DNA of 64,000 bases from Solimonas sp. (GCA_030149365.1 JASBRP010000037.1:30727-94726); one strand, 5' to 3'. Positions 8,052-20,500 are shown, counted from the first letter of the stretch. Program-made: numbers and translations. Notes: generated from the letters alone by a model not told the origin.

Positions 8052-9904
8052 TAGTCGATCGGCGGCAACGGTGTAAGAATGAGAATTTCGCTCTTTGCGA
8101 GGGTTTCCGGACGAAACTGGGGCAGCCAGAATTGATCAATCCGCTTCAATCTCGGCGCCCAAGTACTCAGCCATCGTTGAGCTGGAATTTTTGTCTGAGC
8201 ATTGAGAATGAGCTCGCGGAGCTGGGTAACCCTCTTAGCGGATGCAGGGGAATCAATGTCGAGTTGAGCGTGGGGGCATACGGGGCATCCGCCATATTCC
8301 GTGCATAGCTTGCCGGCCACCTGCCCCACCATCGGGGAGTGGAATGGATCGAGACACCCCCAGCCAGGCGTTGCAGCGCCTACGTCGTGTGCATCATCTT
8401 GACTCGATCGAGCGTCGATAAGGCCGTCGGATTCAACCCACCGGCTGCGCAGCGCAATGCCGGCCCCGAGGCGCTCCCATTGTCGCTGTCGCTCCGCGTC
8501 GGAGGTGTAGGATCGATCGGTCGTGTCTCGGCTTCGGTGATTAGCGGCCACCTGCGAGGCACGAATGTCTCCATCAAAGAGGACGCGTACCTGTTCCAGC
8601 GAGCTGGGCCTCAGTTGCTTGAAGACGAACTGGTCAAGTCCATGGTCGTCGCAGAACTCCCGGATGGCGGCCCCTACAGAAAAACCTGTGACAGCACGGA
8701 CTCCGGCCTCTTGTCCGTCAAGGAGCTTGTCGCTGAACAGAAACAGTCGGTCCTTACACCAAGGCTTGGCGCTCATACGTAGTCGCGCCGTCCACCTGAT
8801 CAGCTGACCGTACATCGCATGCGGATTCGCAGCATCTTCCGAGATGCCGCATGTTCGGATTTGGGACCGCCTGGATTTGGTCTTGTAGGGATTGGCCCAG
8901 AATCGTTCACTGCCGAGCACCGACACCGTCCTGAAGTTGCTCACCTTTGCGTTTATCGCGGTAGAAGGGTTGTACGAAAAGTACATCGCGTACAACAGCA
9001 GGTAGGGCACGAGCTGGCGAGTTCGCGAAGGATAGAGGCTCTCAGCAAACTGTTTCACCACAGACGCGTTTGCTGCTCCGCCAAACAGGTAGTCGTACAA
9101 AGCCTTGTTTCGAAGCGACAGCTCCTCCCGGGTGCAGATGGCACCGGTGCCGTAAGCTGTCAGCAAAGCCCCGAGTGCTAGCGTCATGCTTTCGGAGAAG
9201 ACGGCCGGCGTTTCCGCTTTCGCGGACACCTTGAAGAGTGCATATTCTCGAACCGCGTCAGCGCTCATGCGTTCGAATTCGGCGAACGCCATCCGCCGTG
9301 ACACCACTTCCTCCACTGCGGCGATGTATACCTTTTCCCAGAATTCGTTATCCAGAACTCTCGTGGGCTCGTAGAACTTCTTGGGATCCGCCATCACCGG
9401 AATTCGAAGGCCCGGTGGGAATGAGCCTTTCCACAGCTCATGTCTGCGCATCGTACGGATAATCCCCGTGAGGGCGCGGTACTTACCTTTCTGGGTGCCC
9501 TTCTCCCAAACTGGCTTTCCGTTTTCTTCACGGCCGCACCACGCGAGAAACTCCTGAAGGAGTTCGGTCGTGATCCCTTCCACGGATATCGATTCTCTAG
9601 AGGTGTGCTTCAAGAACTCGATGAAACCGGTGCGCAGCGAAGTCCCGAGGACTGACCTCGTCTTTACTTCACTTCGACGCCCTATCAGCACAAACCCCTG
9701 CGAAAGAGCCTCCTGCAATTGAGGAACAGCCGCTAGAAAACTTAGATCGATCCGCTGTTCACCTTTGGATTCCAACGGCGTGGGAAAAGTGGCCGTCAGC
9801 ACGAGTCCACTCGGATGCATCGCCAGCTCTGGGAATTTATCCTTGTAGGCGGACGCCAGTGTCGGCTCTTTAGCTCGTACTTGGTCGTAGCGGGTCGGCT
9901 TCAT
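8051..9904 (-). CDS. Tyrosine recombinase-like protein (second of the trio)
   Basis: 617 residues with an N-terminal SAM-like core-binding part and a C-terminal catalytic-like part. KQLRPSSLEQVRVLFDGD followed by VAANHRSRDTTDRSYTS holds the candidate Arg and Tyr, but the HxxR motif appears as LRPSS, lacking the usual His. A Cys-rich element (GCPVCPHAQ) follows at the C-terminus. Start ATG 9902-9904 overlaps the TGA of the first recombinase as ATGA, indicating coupled translation and a fixed stoichiometry. It is similar in size to Tn554 TnpB (about 630 residues). Confidence 0.78.
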   Translation of the reverse strand: MKPTRYDQVRAKEPTLASAYKDKFPELAMHPSGLVLTATFPTPLESKGEQRIDLSFLAAVPQLQEALSQGFVLIGRRSEVKTRSVLGTSLRTGFIEFLKHTSRESISVEGITTELLQEFLAWCGREENGKPVWEKGTQKGKYRALTGIIRTMRRHELWKGSFPPGLRIPVMADPKKFYEPTRVLDNEFWEKVYIAAVEEVVSRRMAFAEFERMSADAVREYALFKVSAKAETPAVFSESMTLALGALLTAYGTGAICTREELSLRNKALYDYLFGGAANASVVKQFAESLYPSRTRQLVPYLLLYAMYFSYNPSTAINAKVSNFRTVSVLGSERFWANPYKTKSRRSQIRTCGISEDAANPHAMYGQLIRWTARLRMSAKPWCKDRLFLFSDKLLDGQEAGVRAVTGFSVGAAIREFCDDHGLDQFVFKQLRPSSLEQVRVLFDGDIRASQVAANHRSRDTTDRSYTSDAERQRQWERLGAGIALRSRWVESDGLIDARSSQDDAHDVGAATPGWGCLDPFHSPMVGQVAGKLCTEYGGCPVCPHAQLDIDSPASAKRVTQLRELILNAQTKIPAQRWLSTWAPRLKRIDQFWLPQFRPETLAKSEILILTPLPPID

Positions 9905-11184
9905 GCAGCAGATCGGATCGCATTGAAGTGCCGAACTACGGCATCCGACACCTGGCCCTCGAAGACTGCGCAGGGGCGCAGATAAATGGCCAGAGTCGTG
10001 GCTAGGCTCTTATGCCCTAATAGCACTTGAACGATTTTCCAGGGCTCATGAATTCCAGCGGCATACTCGGCGTAGTAACGCCAGATTGCGAAAGTGTGCC
10101 GCAGAGCATGGAAGGTGAACTGAGGCGCTTGCGCAGAATAGGCCGTGCCGGTTTCGGGATCAAAGCGCGGGGCTTCGATCACTCTGCCAGACCGAAGCAC
10201 TGCCAGCCTGAACGCCCTGTCAATCGTGTCGTTGCTAATGGATCGGCCAGCATTGTGCTTTGCCGACACGCCGTTCACGAACAGTCGCTTGGCATCGTTA
10301 ACACCTGCATCCGCAAGCCGGGCTATGGCTTCCACTCTTTCCGTATCAACGTATGTCCTAAGTTCTCTGATCAGCCAATTCGGCACCTCGACCTTCCGTG
10401 CGCGGAGGCCTTTGGTCTTGGAGATTGGCAGCAGGCAGGCTCCATGCTCGATTGCGTGATCTGGGTGGAGGTTCAGTATCTGAAGTAGGGTGAGATGAGA
10501 AATCTCATCCCTACGCATTCCGGTGTTTAACGCGAGCTCCGCAATTAGCCGGTCTCGGGAACTATCGCTTGACCACGTCTTCTCACTTGGCAACGGTCCA
10601 AGCTCTGCAAAGACAGCAAAGACATCTTGATGTGAAAGGGCTAAGACGTGATCGTCTTCGCCTGACGTTGCGCCAGGCATCAGAGTGCCAGCGTCCCTTA
10701 CTTTCGCACGCACACCAGGCTGCTCAGAATTACTTGAGTAGTCTGTAGTGGAGAGGTCCACGGAGCAGTCAAGGATGCCTTTGGCACTTGCCCACGCGTA
10801 GAAGTTGCGAACTGAGCCGATGCGCTTCCTGATCGTCTTTCTCTTGTATCGCTCATGCGTGAGCGGCGATACAGTCTGCTCCATGATGTCTGCGTAGTAT
10901 CGAATGTCAGTTTCATCGATGGCATCCCATGGCGTTTCGTGGGCTCGCAGGTAGGTCCACCAATCCTTGAGATCATTTGCGACGCTCAGCGCGCTGGCAG
11001 GCCGCTTCCGATACTTGTCGTGTACATAACGCAGCACCGGTTCCACAGGTATGCGCGACTGACGGAACACTAGGATGGGAAACCCGGGGGGCAGGGTCAG
11101 GCCGTCCCCGATGCGCTCAGTTGTCCCTTTGGAGAGCCTGACCGCCTTTACTACCTCGGTTTCCTGGTTCTCTGGCAACACCAT
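9901..11184 (-). CDS. Tyrosine recombinase (first and catalytically complete member of the trio)
   Basis: 427 residues with a full catalytic set: Arg224 in NTGMRRDE, His359 and Arg362 in FHALRHTF, His391 in LLGHKS and Tyr401 in AIYLRP. Residues 45-135 form the core-binding SAM-like domain. This is the likely DNA-cleaving enzyme of the element. It is the gene closest to the right junction, 56 bases after the truncated host ttcA frame and in the same orientation. No independent promoter is obvious in that gap, so transcription may come from the host ttcA promoter. Its TGA overlaps the next start. Confidence 0.88.
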   Translation of the reverse strand: MVLPENQETEVVKAVRLSKGTTERIGDGLTLPPGFPILVFRQSRIPVEPVLRYVHDKYRKRPASALSVANDLKDWWTYLRAHETPWDAIDETDIRYYADIMEQTVSPLTHERYKRKTIRKRIGSVRNFYAWASAKGILDCSVDLSTTDYSSNSEQPGVRAKVRDAGTLMPGATSGEDDHVLALSHQDVFAVFAELGPLPSEKTWSSDSSRDRLIAELALNTGMRRDEISHLTLLQILNLHPDHAIEHGACLLPISKTKGLRARKVEVPNWLIRELRTYVDTERVEAIARLADAGVNDAKRLFVNGVSAKHNAGRSISNDTIDRAFRLAVLRSGRVIEAPRFDPETGTAYSAQAPQFTFHALRHTFAIWRYYAEYAAGIHEPWKIVQVLLGHKSLATTLAIYLRPCAVFEGQVSDAVVRHFNAIRSAA

Positions 11185-11239
11185 TACCCCACGCCCTGAG
11201 ACTGCTCAGGGGTGAAGGCTAGCACAACTGGTGAACAAT

Positions 11240-11416
11240 TTAGATCGCGTAGAACTTGCCGCCGGAGAGGCAGACCATCACGCGGTCGCCATCGACGATC
11301 ATGTTGTAGTCCATGATCGCCTGTCCCACCTGGCGGCGCAGGCGCTTGTTGAGCTTGTTCTGCTCCAGCTGGAGCATGCGGGCGTCCTGCTGGACATCGC
11401 GGGCGACGGCGGACAT
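11240..11416 (-). pseudogene. ttcA: Chromosomal ttcA, truncated by element insertion
   Basis: From ATG 11414-11416 the frame encodes a typical TtcA N-terminus ([31 protein letters not shown]). It then reads FYAI and TAA (11240-11242) in sequence unrelated to ttcA. The break falls inside the PP-loop, where the family has SGGKDS. The fragment is GC-rich like its right-hand neighbours, unlike the element-borne ttcA, so this is the resident gene. The 58-residue product lacks all catalytic parts. Its promoter should still be intact in 11417-11489 and points into the element. Confidence 0.9.
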
Positions 11417-11489
11417 CGGTACAGCCTTGTTCGAGGGATAACGTCCTTATTGTGGCACGCCCGCTCCCCGGGTGGCTTTGGCTCTGCCG

Positions 11490-11759
11490 TCAGCCCGCCG
11501 GACGGCCCAGGCGCCGCTGCAGTTCGGCCTCGTCCAGGCCGTCGATCTCCAGCAGCTTGTTCGGCTGGCTCTCGCCCCGCAGGACCCGGATGCGGGACTT
11601 GGGCAGCCCCAGAAACCCGGCGAGCAGGGCCACCACGGACTCGTTGGCCTTGCCCCGCTCAGGCACGGCGGTGACGCTGATCTTGAGCGTGTCCCCCATC
11701 CAGCCGGCCACGGCGTCCCGGGAGGCTTTGGGGCTCACCTTGATCTGGAGTCGGGCCAC
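11490..11759 (-). CDS. DUF167/YggU family protein
   Basis: 89 residues from a GTG at 11757-11759. It contains the family core: LQIKVSPKASRDAVAGWMGDTLKISVTAVPE, then GKANESVVALLAGFL and the RVLRGE...K strand. Members are small soluble proteins of unknown biochemical role. An ATG at 11816 in the same frame would add 19 residues and would overlap the divergent peptidyl-prolyl isomerase start, so the shorter GTG start is preferred, though no strong ribosome-binding site supports it. The gene ends just before the truncated ttcA leader. Confidence 0.75.
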   Translation of the reverse strand: MARLQIKVSPKASRDAVAGWMGDTLKISVTAVPERGKANESVVALLAGFLGLPKSRIRVLRGESQPNKLLEIDGLDEAELQRRLGRPAG

Positions 11760-11814
11760 GTTCAGCGGGCTTCTGTTAGCATGGCTACCCTTATTTACGC
11801 GCCAGGGCCGCACC

Positions 11815-12297
11815 ATGCAAGCCGCAGAAAACTCCGTCGTTTCCATGCATTACACGCTCACCAACAACAAGGGCGAGGTGCTGGACAGCTCCCAGGGCGG
11901 CGATCCGCTGACCTACCTGCACGGCTCCGGCAACATCATCCCGGGCCTGGAGAAGGCCCTGACCGGCAAGCAGGTCGGCGACAAGCTGCAGGTCACGGTG
12001 GAACCGGCCGAAGGTTACGGCGTACACGACGAGGCCCTGGTACAGCAGGTGCCCAAGCGCGCCTTCCAGGGCGTGCCCAACATCGAGCCGGGCATGACCT
12101 TCCACGCCCAGAGCAGCCAGGGCCCGATGCGGGTCACGGTGACGGCGGTGCAGGGTGACATGGTCACCGTGGACGGCAACCACCCGCTGGCCGGCGAGAC
12201 GCTGAACTTCGACGTGGAGATCACCGAAGTGCGCGCCGCCACGCTGGAAGAGATCGCCCACGGACACGTGCACGGCCCCGGCGGCCACCACCACTGA
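11815..12297 (+). CDS. FKBP-type peptidyl-prolyl cis-trans isomerase, SlyD-like
   Basis: 160 residues. The split FKBP domain has VVSMHYTLTNNKGEVLDSS at the N-terminus, YLHGSGNIIPGLEKAL, and an inserted IF chaperone flap (AEGYGVHDEALVQQVPKRAF...). It ends NHPLAGETLNFDVEITEV and a His-rich tail (HGHVHGPGGHHH). It isomerises Xaa-Pro bonds and chaperones folding in the cytoplasm. The His tail is the SlyD-type metal-binding (nickel) segment, shorter than in E. coli SlyD. It is a single gene closed by a strong terminator. Confidence 0.9.
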   Translation: MQAAENSVVSMHYTLTNNKGEVLDSSQGGDPLTYLHGSGNIIPGLEKALTGKQVGDKLQVTVEPAEGYGVHDEALVQQVPKRAFQGVPNIEPGMTFHAQSSQGPMRVTVTAVQGDMVTVDGNHPLAGETLNFDVEITEVRAATLEEIAHGHVHGPGGHHH

Positions 12298-12314
12298 GTC
12301 GAGGCAAGGCAAGT

Positions 12315-12344
12315 AAAAAAGGGCGCCGATCGGCGCCCTTTTTT
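12315..12344. terminator. Bidirectional rho-independent terminator
   Basis: A perfect palindrome: AAAAAAGGGCGCCGA (12315-12329) is the exact reverse complement of the following 15 bases, so each strand has a GC stem followed by six T. It sits between the convergent SlyD-like gene and the membrane-anchored gene at 12348. Confidence 0.92.
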
Positions 12345-12347
12345 CGT

Positions 12348-13202
12348 TCAGCGCGCCAGTTCCGGCGCGTAGCGGGCGTCCCAGTTGTCGCGCTGCCCAA
12401 GCAGGCGGCGGTCCTGCCACATGACATAGGCCTTGGTGCGCAGGGCCTTGCCGACATCGCTGACCGCCAGGTCCAGGCTGCTGGCCATGCGCAGCTGCCC
12501 GCTGGTCCATTCCGTGCGCCCGGTCTTGCTGCGCGGCGCCTGCGGGTACTGTGAGCGGAAGGCCTTGGTATAGGCCTGGGCATCGGCAGGCCGGAATTCC
12601 GCCTCGAACAGCCGGTCGTTGAAGAACTGCAGGGTCAGGCCGCCGACCTGGCCGAGATGGCGATACTCCTCGAGCTCGATCCGGTCGATATCGTAGGGCG
12701 GGTACTCCTCCGGCACCCGGCGGTGGTTGGAGGTCAGCCGCGGCTCGTAGCCGGCCTTCTCCAGCGCCGCCGTCACGTTCTCCACGCTGGCGTAGCTGCG
12801 GAAGGCCATCAGGTCGATCACCGAGGTCTCGACCCGCGTATAGGCCTGGTAGTCGGAAACCTGATGCGACGGCAGCTCCTCGATCACCTCGACCGTCGCC
12901 GGGGCCGGCTTGGCCGCCGGGGCGGCAGGAGCCGGTGCCGGCGCGGGAGCCGGGGCGGGTTCGGGCTCGGCCACCACCACTTCAGCCACCGGGGCAGCCT
13001 CGGGCGGCGGTGCCTCCGCCGCAACCTCCACCGGCGCCGGTGCCTTGGGGCCGGCATCGCCTTCCAGGAAGCTGCGCCCCCACATCGCCAGCGTGATCAG
13101 TATCGCGCCGCCGGCCAGCCAGCGCAGCGGACGCCACTTGCGCCACCAGTCGGGCGGGGAGAAACGGTCCTTTTGCTGCGGCTTGCGGAGGGTCTTTTCC
13201 AT
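12348..13202 (-). CDS. Membrane-anchored protein of unknown function
   Basis: 284 residues: a basic N-terminus, one transmembrane helix at about residues 29-45 (WLAGGAILITLAMW), an Ala/Pro/Glu-rich linker over residues 50-105 and a folded C-terminal domain of about 165 residues. The topology predicts a periplasmic domain on a spacer that could cross part of the cell wall. The domain (NVTAALEKAGYEPRLTSNHRRVPEEYPPYDIDRIELEEY...) is not recognised. It shares only the terminator with its neighbour. Confidence 0.7.
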   Translation of the reverse strand: MEKTLRKPQQKDRFSPPDWWRKWRPLRWLAGGAILITLAMWGRSFLEGDAGPKAPAPVEVAAEAPPPEAAPVAEVVVAEPEPAPAPAPAPAPAAPAAKPAPATVEVIEELPSHQVSDYQAYTRVETSVIDLMAFRSYASVENVTAALEKAGYEPRLTSNHRRVPEEYPPYDIDRIELEEYRHLGQVGGLTLQFFNDRLFEAEFRPADAQAYTKAFRSQYPQAPRSKTGRTEWTSGQLRMASSLDLAVSDVGKALRTKAYVMWQDRRLLGQRDNWDARYAPELAR

Positions 13203-13290
13203 GGCCCCGCGATTAGAGCCTGTCGGCCCGCAGGCGGCAACTGGCGTGCCTGTCGACGCGCCAATCTCCGGCAGGCCTGTGCGAAACGGC

Positions 13291-13746
13291 CTATACGCGC
13301 GGGCGTGGCCCGATGCGCAGGTGGATCAGCCCCAGGTGGATTTCGCGCATGAAGAACAGCAGGCCGGAAATGAAGGCCAGCATCGCCGCGATGAACAGGA
13401 AGGCCACCACCGCGAAGGCATTGAGGTCCAGCACCGCCGAAATGAACAGCGTCACCACCACCAGCGCCACCAGCAGGGCGCAGCCCACGCAGGAGCCGAT
13501 GGCCATCTGCAGGTAGCGGGCGCGGCGCGCCAGCACGCGCAGCTGGGCCTCATAGGCGATATCGGGCGTGGCCGGGTCGGCCGGAGCGGGGTTCTGCTCC
13601 TCCAGCTTGCGTGCCTTGTCGATCACGCGCGCCAGCCGGTTGGTCAGCACGCCCAGCATGGAGCCGATGCCGGCCAGCAGGAACACCGGCGCCACCGCCA
13701 ATTGAATGGTGTGCGCGATCGACAGGACCTGGCCTTCATCCACCAT
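13291..13746 (-). CDS. DUF2721 family membrane protein
   Basis: 151 residues with three hydrophobic helices (about residues 12-34, 74-100 and 108-132). The N-terminal segment IQLAVAPVFLLAGIGSMLGVLTNRLARVIDKAR is typical of DUF2721 proteins. The function is unknown. It lies 13 bases downstream of metH on the same strand and may be co-transcribed with it. Confidence 0.8.
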   Translation of the reverse strand: MVDEGQVLSIAHTIQLAVAPVFLLAGIGSMLGVLTNRLARVIDKARKLEEQNPAPADPATPDIAYEAQLRVLARRARYLQMAIGSCVGCALLVALVVVTLFISAVLDLNAFAVVAFLFIAAMLAFISGLLFFMREIHLGLIHLRIGPRPRV

Positions 13747-13759
13747 GCCGCAATCTCCC

Positions 13760-17536
<3,777 letters not shown>

Positions 17537-17566
17537 GGCGGGCACTGGAACTGAAAGGAAAATTAT

Positions 17567-17590
17567 ATCCGTTAATGCGGATGAGCGGAT
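17567..17590. promoter_or_regulatory. Candidate operator upstream of metH
   Basis: ATCCG (17567-17571) and CGGAT (17578-17582) form an inverted repeat with a 6-base spacer, followed 3 bases later by another CGGAT (17586-17590). It is 30-55 bases upstream of the metH start and overlaps an AT-rich stretch suitable for a promoter. A SahR-type ArsR regulator of methionine genes is one possibility. This rests on pattern only. Confidence 0.35.
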
Positions 17591-17778
17591 AATGACGCTC
17601 TTTTCACGATTCCATACCTGATGCATAGTTCAGGTTGGCGAGCGTGCGTTCCCGGCCGATATGCGTTCGCATCGGCTACGGTGACGTAGCGTATGATTTT
17701 CAATCGATTTTTTGATCGCAACATGGGCGTTTTCGCCAAACGATGGAATGGGGCTCCCCAGACGGGGTACGAGGCGGC

Positions 17779-20094
17779 ATGAGTGCTCAGGTCCATTCAC
17801 TGTATCCCGGCCAGCAGGGCGCCAACAGCCTGACGCCCGAGACAGCCGGAGAGTTGCTGCGCGAATTGCGCGGCCTGGTGATGCGTGGGCTCGGCGATCG
17901 CCTGGGCCGCATGTTCAATGGCGCCGACGACCTGCTCTTCGACATGAGCGAGCGCGCCGCCAACAACGACCAGCAGCGCGTCTACTTCGACACCATGCGC
18001 GCGATCCGCCTGGGCCGCGCCCGCATCGCCGAGCACTACGAAACCCGCATCCGCGAATCCTTCGACACCCTGCACGCCCAGGTCGTCGGCGAGCAGGCCG
18101 ACCCTGGCGAGATCGACTTCGAGAACCTGGCCCTGCTGGAAAGCGAGGACCTGGAAGAGTCGATCACCCTGTCCAACATGTCGGGCCGCGCCGAGGCCGC
18201 CTACCAGAACGCCTTGTTCGAACTGGAAAAACGCCTGGAATGGCTGGGCAAGCACAGCCCCCTGCAGCTGCCGCTGACGGCGATCGGCCCCACCGGCTTC
18301 TGCGATGCCTTCCGCGCCGCGTTGAAGGTGCTGGAGATCGAGTTCAGCATCAAGCTGGTGCTCTACAAGCTCTACGAGCGCCTCGTCATCGGCGATCTCG
18401 GCCCGCTTTATGGCGAGATCCTGGGACTGTTCGACCGTTTCGGCATCCATCCCGAGAAGAAGGCAGCCCCGCGCAAGCCCAACCCGGCCATGGCCGGTGC
18501 CGGCGGCGCCATGCCTGCCGCAGCGGGTTTGCCGCCGATCAATCCGCCGGGTTCGCTGCCCTCGCTCGACGAACAGACGCTGGGCCTGCTGCAGCAGTTC
18601 GGCGCGCAGTTCCCCGGCCTGGGGGGCGCCATGGGTGGCGGCGCACTTCCGGGGGCCGGCATCGGCGCCATGGGTGCCGCGGGTCCCCTGGCGGGCGCCA
18701 TGGGCGGCGGCGCAGCCGGCTACGGGGCCGGCGGTGGCGGCTATAGCGGCGCCAACCCGTCCTATGCCGGCGCGGTGCTGGGCAATGCCTACGCCGACGC
18801 CATGCTGGCTTCCGAGCTGATGTCCGCCGCGCGCGGCCAGAGCGTGCAGGGCCTGGACCCGGGCCATGCCTGGGCCATGACCCAGCGCGCCGGCCTGGTC
18901 GGGCGCATGTTCAACGAGATCGTCTCCGACCCGAACCTGCCCCGCGGCGTCACCGGCGCCATGGAAGACCTGCGCTTCCCGGTGATCAAGACCGCGCTGT
19001 CCGACGTCAGCTTCTTCTCCGATCCGCAGCACCCGGTGCGCTCGCTGATCAACGACCTGGCCTCCATGGCCGCCTCGACCCGTGCCGGCGGCTCGCCCGC
19101 GGTACAGCGCTTCGAGGAGCTGGCGCGCAAGGTCAAGCAGCAGTTCGACCTGAACGCCGAGACCGTGCGCCCCAAGGTGCGCGAGGCCACGCCGCTGGAA
19201 GAAAGCGACATCGAGCGCTTCCTGGACCAGCAGATCGCCCAAGGCCGCGAGCGCCGCCAGGCGATCGTCGAGAAGGTGCGCAAGGTCGTCTCGCAGGAAC
19301 TGGAACTGAACACCCTGACCCAGCCGGTGCCCGAGACGCTCGAGCCGCTGCTGCGCTCCGGCTGGGGCCCGATGATGGCCATGCGCCTGCTGCGCCACGG
19401 CCATGACAGCGAGCTGTGGCGTGCCGGCATGGAGCTGCTGCATCGCGTGCTGTTCGCGCTGAACCCCAAGTCCCCGAATGCCCGTACCTCGGCCCAGCGT
19501 GAAGCGCTGCGCCGCGACATCGGCGTGGCCCTGGCCGAAGTCGGCATGGCCGAGGACCGCATCGACCCGCTGCTCAATGGCCTGGAACAAGCCCTCGACG
19601 ACGTCAACCACGACGCCGAGGAAGCCATCAAGAACCAGGCCCGCGAGGAAGCCGAGGCCGCCGAGGTCGCGGTGAAGAAGGCCAAGGCGAAAGCCAAGGG
19701 CAAGAGCAAGGATCCGGACGCCAGCGCGGAGGTACCGCCCCCCGTCAAGGCAGCGGAACCCGAGCCCGCCACGCCGGCCGAGCCGGCGCCCTCGAGTGAA
19801 CGCCTGCTGGAGCAGCTGCTGCAGATCGGCAGCTGGTTCCGTGTCTACGACCGCAGCAACCACGACACCCGCTGGCTCAAGGTCACCTCCTGGTACCCGC
19901 AGACCCAGCGCGTGTCCTTTGCCGAGTTCGACGGCAAGAATGCGCTGACCCTGCACACCAAGGACCTCTTCGAGGACCTGCTCACCGGCCGCTCCGAACC
20001 CATCGACAGCGCGCCGACCACGCTGAACCTGCTCAAGACCCTGCGCGAGCAGAACCAGCCGCCGGCCCCGGCCGCCGAGACTCCCGCACTCTAG
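17779..20094 (+). CDS. DUF1631 family protein
   Basis: 771 residues from ATG 17779, preceded by GAGG at 17771-17774; an upstream ATG at 17743 lacks such a site. The N-terminal helical region (SAQVHSLYP..., RVYFDTMRAIRLGR) and the helical segments YERLVIGDLGPLYGEILGLFDRFGIHPE and LRFPVIKTALSDVSFFSDPQHPVRSLIND are typical of DUF1631 proteins. A Gly/Ala/Met-rich low-complexity linker covers about residues 240-345, and a charged Lys/Ala linker (about 620-665) precedes a small C-terminal beta domain (WFRVYDRSNHDTRWLKVTSWYP), PilZ-like in appearance. Cytoplasmic. Database labels as thymidine phosphorylase for this family are not supported here. Confidence 0.8.
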   Translation: MSAQVHSLYPGQQGANSLTPETAGELLRELRGLVMRGLGDRLGRMFNGADDLLFDMSERAANNDQQRVYFDTMRAIRLGRARIAEHYETRIRESFDTLHAQVVGEQADPGEIDFENLALLESEDLEESITLSNMSGRAEAAYQNALFELEKRLEWLGKHSPLQLPLTAIGPTGFCDAFRAALKVLEIEFSIKLVLYKLYERLVIGDLGPLYGEILGLFDRFGIHPEKKAAPRKPNPAMAGAGGAMPAAAGLPPINPPGSLPSLDEQTLGLLQQFGAQFPGLGGAMGGGALPGAGIGAMGAAGPLAGAMGGGAAGYGAGGGGYSGANPSYAGAVLGNAYADAMLASELMSAARGQSVQGLDPGHAWAMTQRAGLVGRMFNEIVSDPNLPRGVTGAMEDLRFPVIKTALSDVSFFSDPQHPVRSLINDLASMAASTRAGGSPAVQRFEELARKVKQQFDLNAETVRPKVREATPLEESDIERFLDQQIAQGRERRQAIVEKVRKVVSQELELNTLTQPVPETLEPLLRSGWGPMMAMRLLRHGHDSELWRAGMELLHRVLFALNPKSPNARTSAQREALRRDIGVALAEVGMAEDRIDPLLNGLEQALDDVNHDAEEAIKNQAREEAEAAEVAVKKAKAKAKGKSKDPDASAEVPPPVKAAEPEPATPAEPAPSSERLLEQLLQIGSWFRVYDRSNHDTRWLKVTSWYPQTQRVSFAEFDGKNALTLHTKDLFEDLLTGRSEPIDSAPTTLNLLKTLREQNQPPAPAAETPAL

Positions 20095-20454
20095 GGAGGG
20101 CCTGGACCCGTCGAGAAATCGGCGGGCATCTGGCTTGGCCCTTGGCCGCCGGCAGGAGCGCCCGCTCACGCCGAGGGTCCCCGACGAACGGATCGGACCC
20201 GCGTCAGCCCCGCCTTTTTGCGCACCCCGCGCCTTTCATCCGGGTGCCGCTACCGTTCATTTCGGTGGAATTAACCGTTTGGTCCGTTCGTCCGTCGCCG
20301 ATGCCCCGTCGTCGGCCGCAGGCGTTCTGCACGATTGAAGGGGGTAGGCTTTGTCTCACGGCAAACGAAGAGCCCCGCAAGCGCCCCCCGGCCCCGGCCT
20401 CTTCGCCCGCCTACCTCTCCCCCAACCCGGATCCCCAACCACCGGGTTCTTGAA
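20095..20454. other. Downstream region of the DUF1631 gene, no gene recognised
   Basis: About 360 bases with only weak short frames lacking family motifs. It appears to be a long 3' untranslated region leading to the terminator at 20455. Confidence 0.4.
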
Positions 20455-20484
20455 CGGCTCGGTGCAAACCGGGCCGCTTTTTTT
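20455..20484 (+). terminator. Rho-independent terminator
   Basis: CGGCTCGGT (20455-20463) pairs with ACCGGGCCG (20468-20476) across a GCAA tetraloop (one G-U pair), followed by CTTTTTTT. It is oriented to end plus-strand transcription from the DUF1631 gene. Confidence 0.88.
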
Positions 20485-20500
20485 GGCCTGACAGTTTTAA

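Larger units (their letters stand above)
4596..11254 (-). mobile_element. Recombinase-rich integrative element inserted in chromosomal ttcA (right end at 11254; left end not seen)
   Basis: Five leftward genes (three large tyrosine recombinases, a coiled-coil protein, ttcA) are linked by overlaps or very short gaps. The right junction lies at 11254/11255, where host ttcA sequence ends after the codons for LSGGK. The missing C-terminal part of host ttcA is not found elsewhere in the window. The element therefore probably continues left past position 4596, and possibly past position 1, with the diiron operon as cargo. The layout resembles recombinase-trio elements (RIT), Tn554 TnpABC and gamma-mobile-trio elements. 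Which class it belongs to cannot be settled from here. Confidence 0.78.

Noticed and set aside
17537..17742. SAM or cobalamin riboswitch upstream of metH
   Set aside because: No conserved riboswitch core or B12-box sequence could be identified on the metH strand; only short inverted repeats are present.
17797..20169. A 790-codon minus-strand frame opposite the DUF1631 gene
   Set aside because: Antisense shadow with no recognisable domain; the plus frame has a ribosome-binding site and family motifs.
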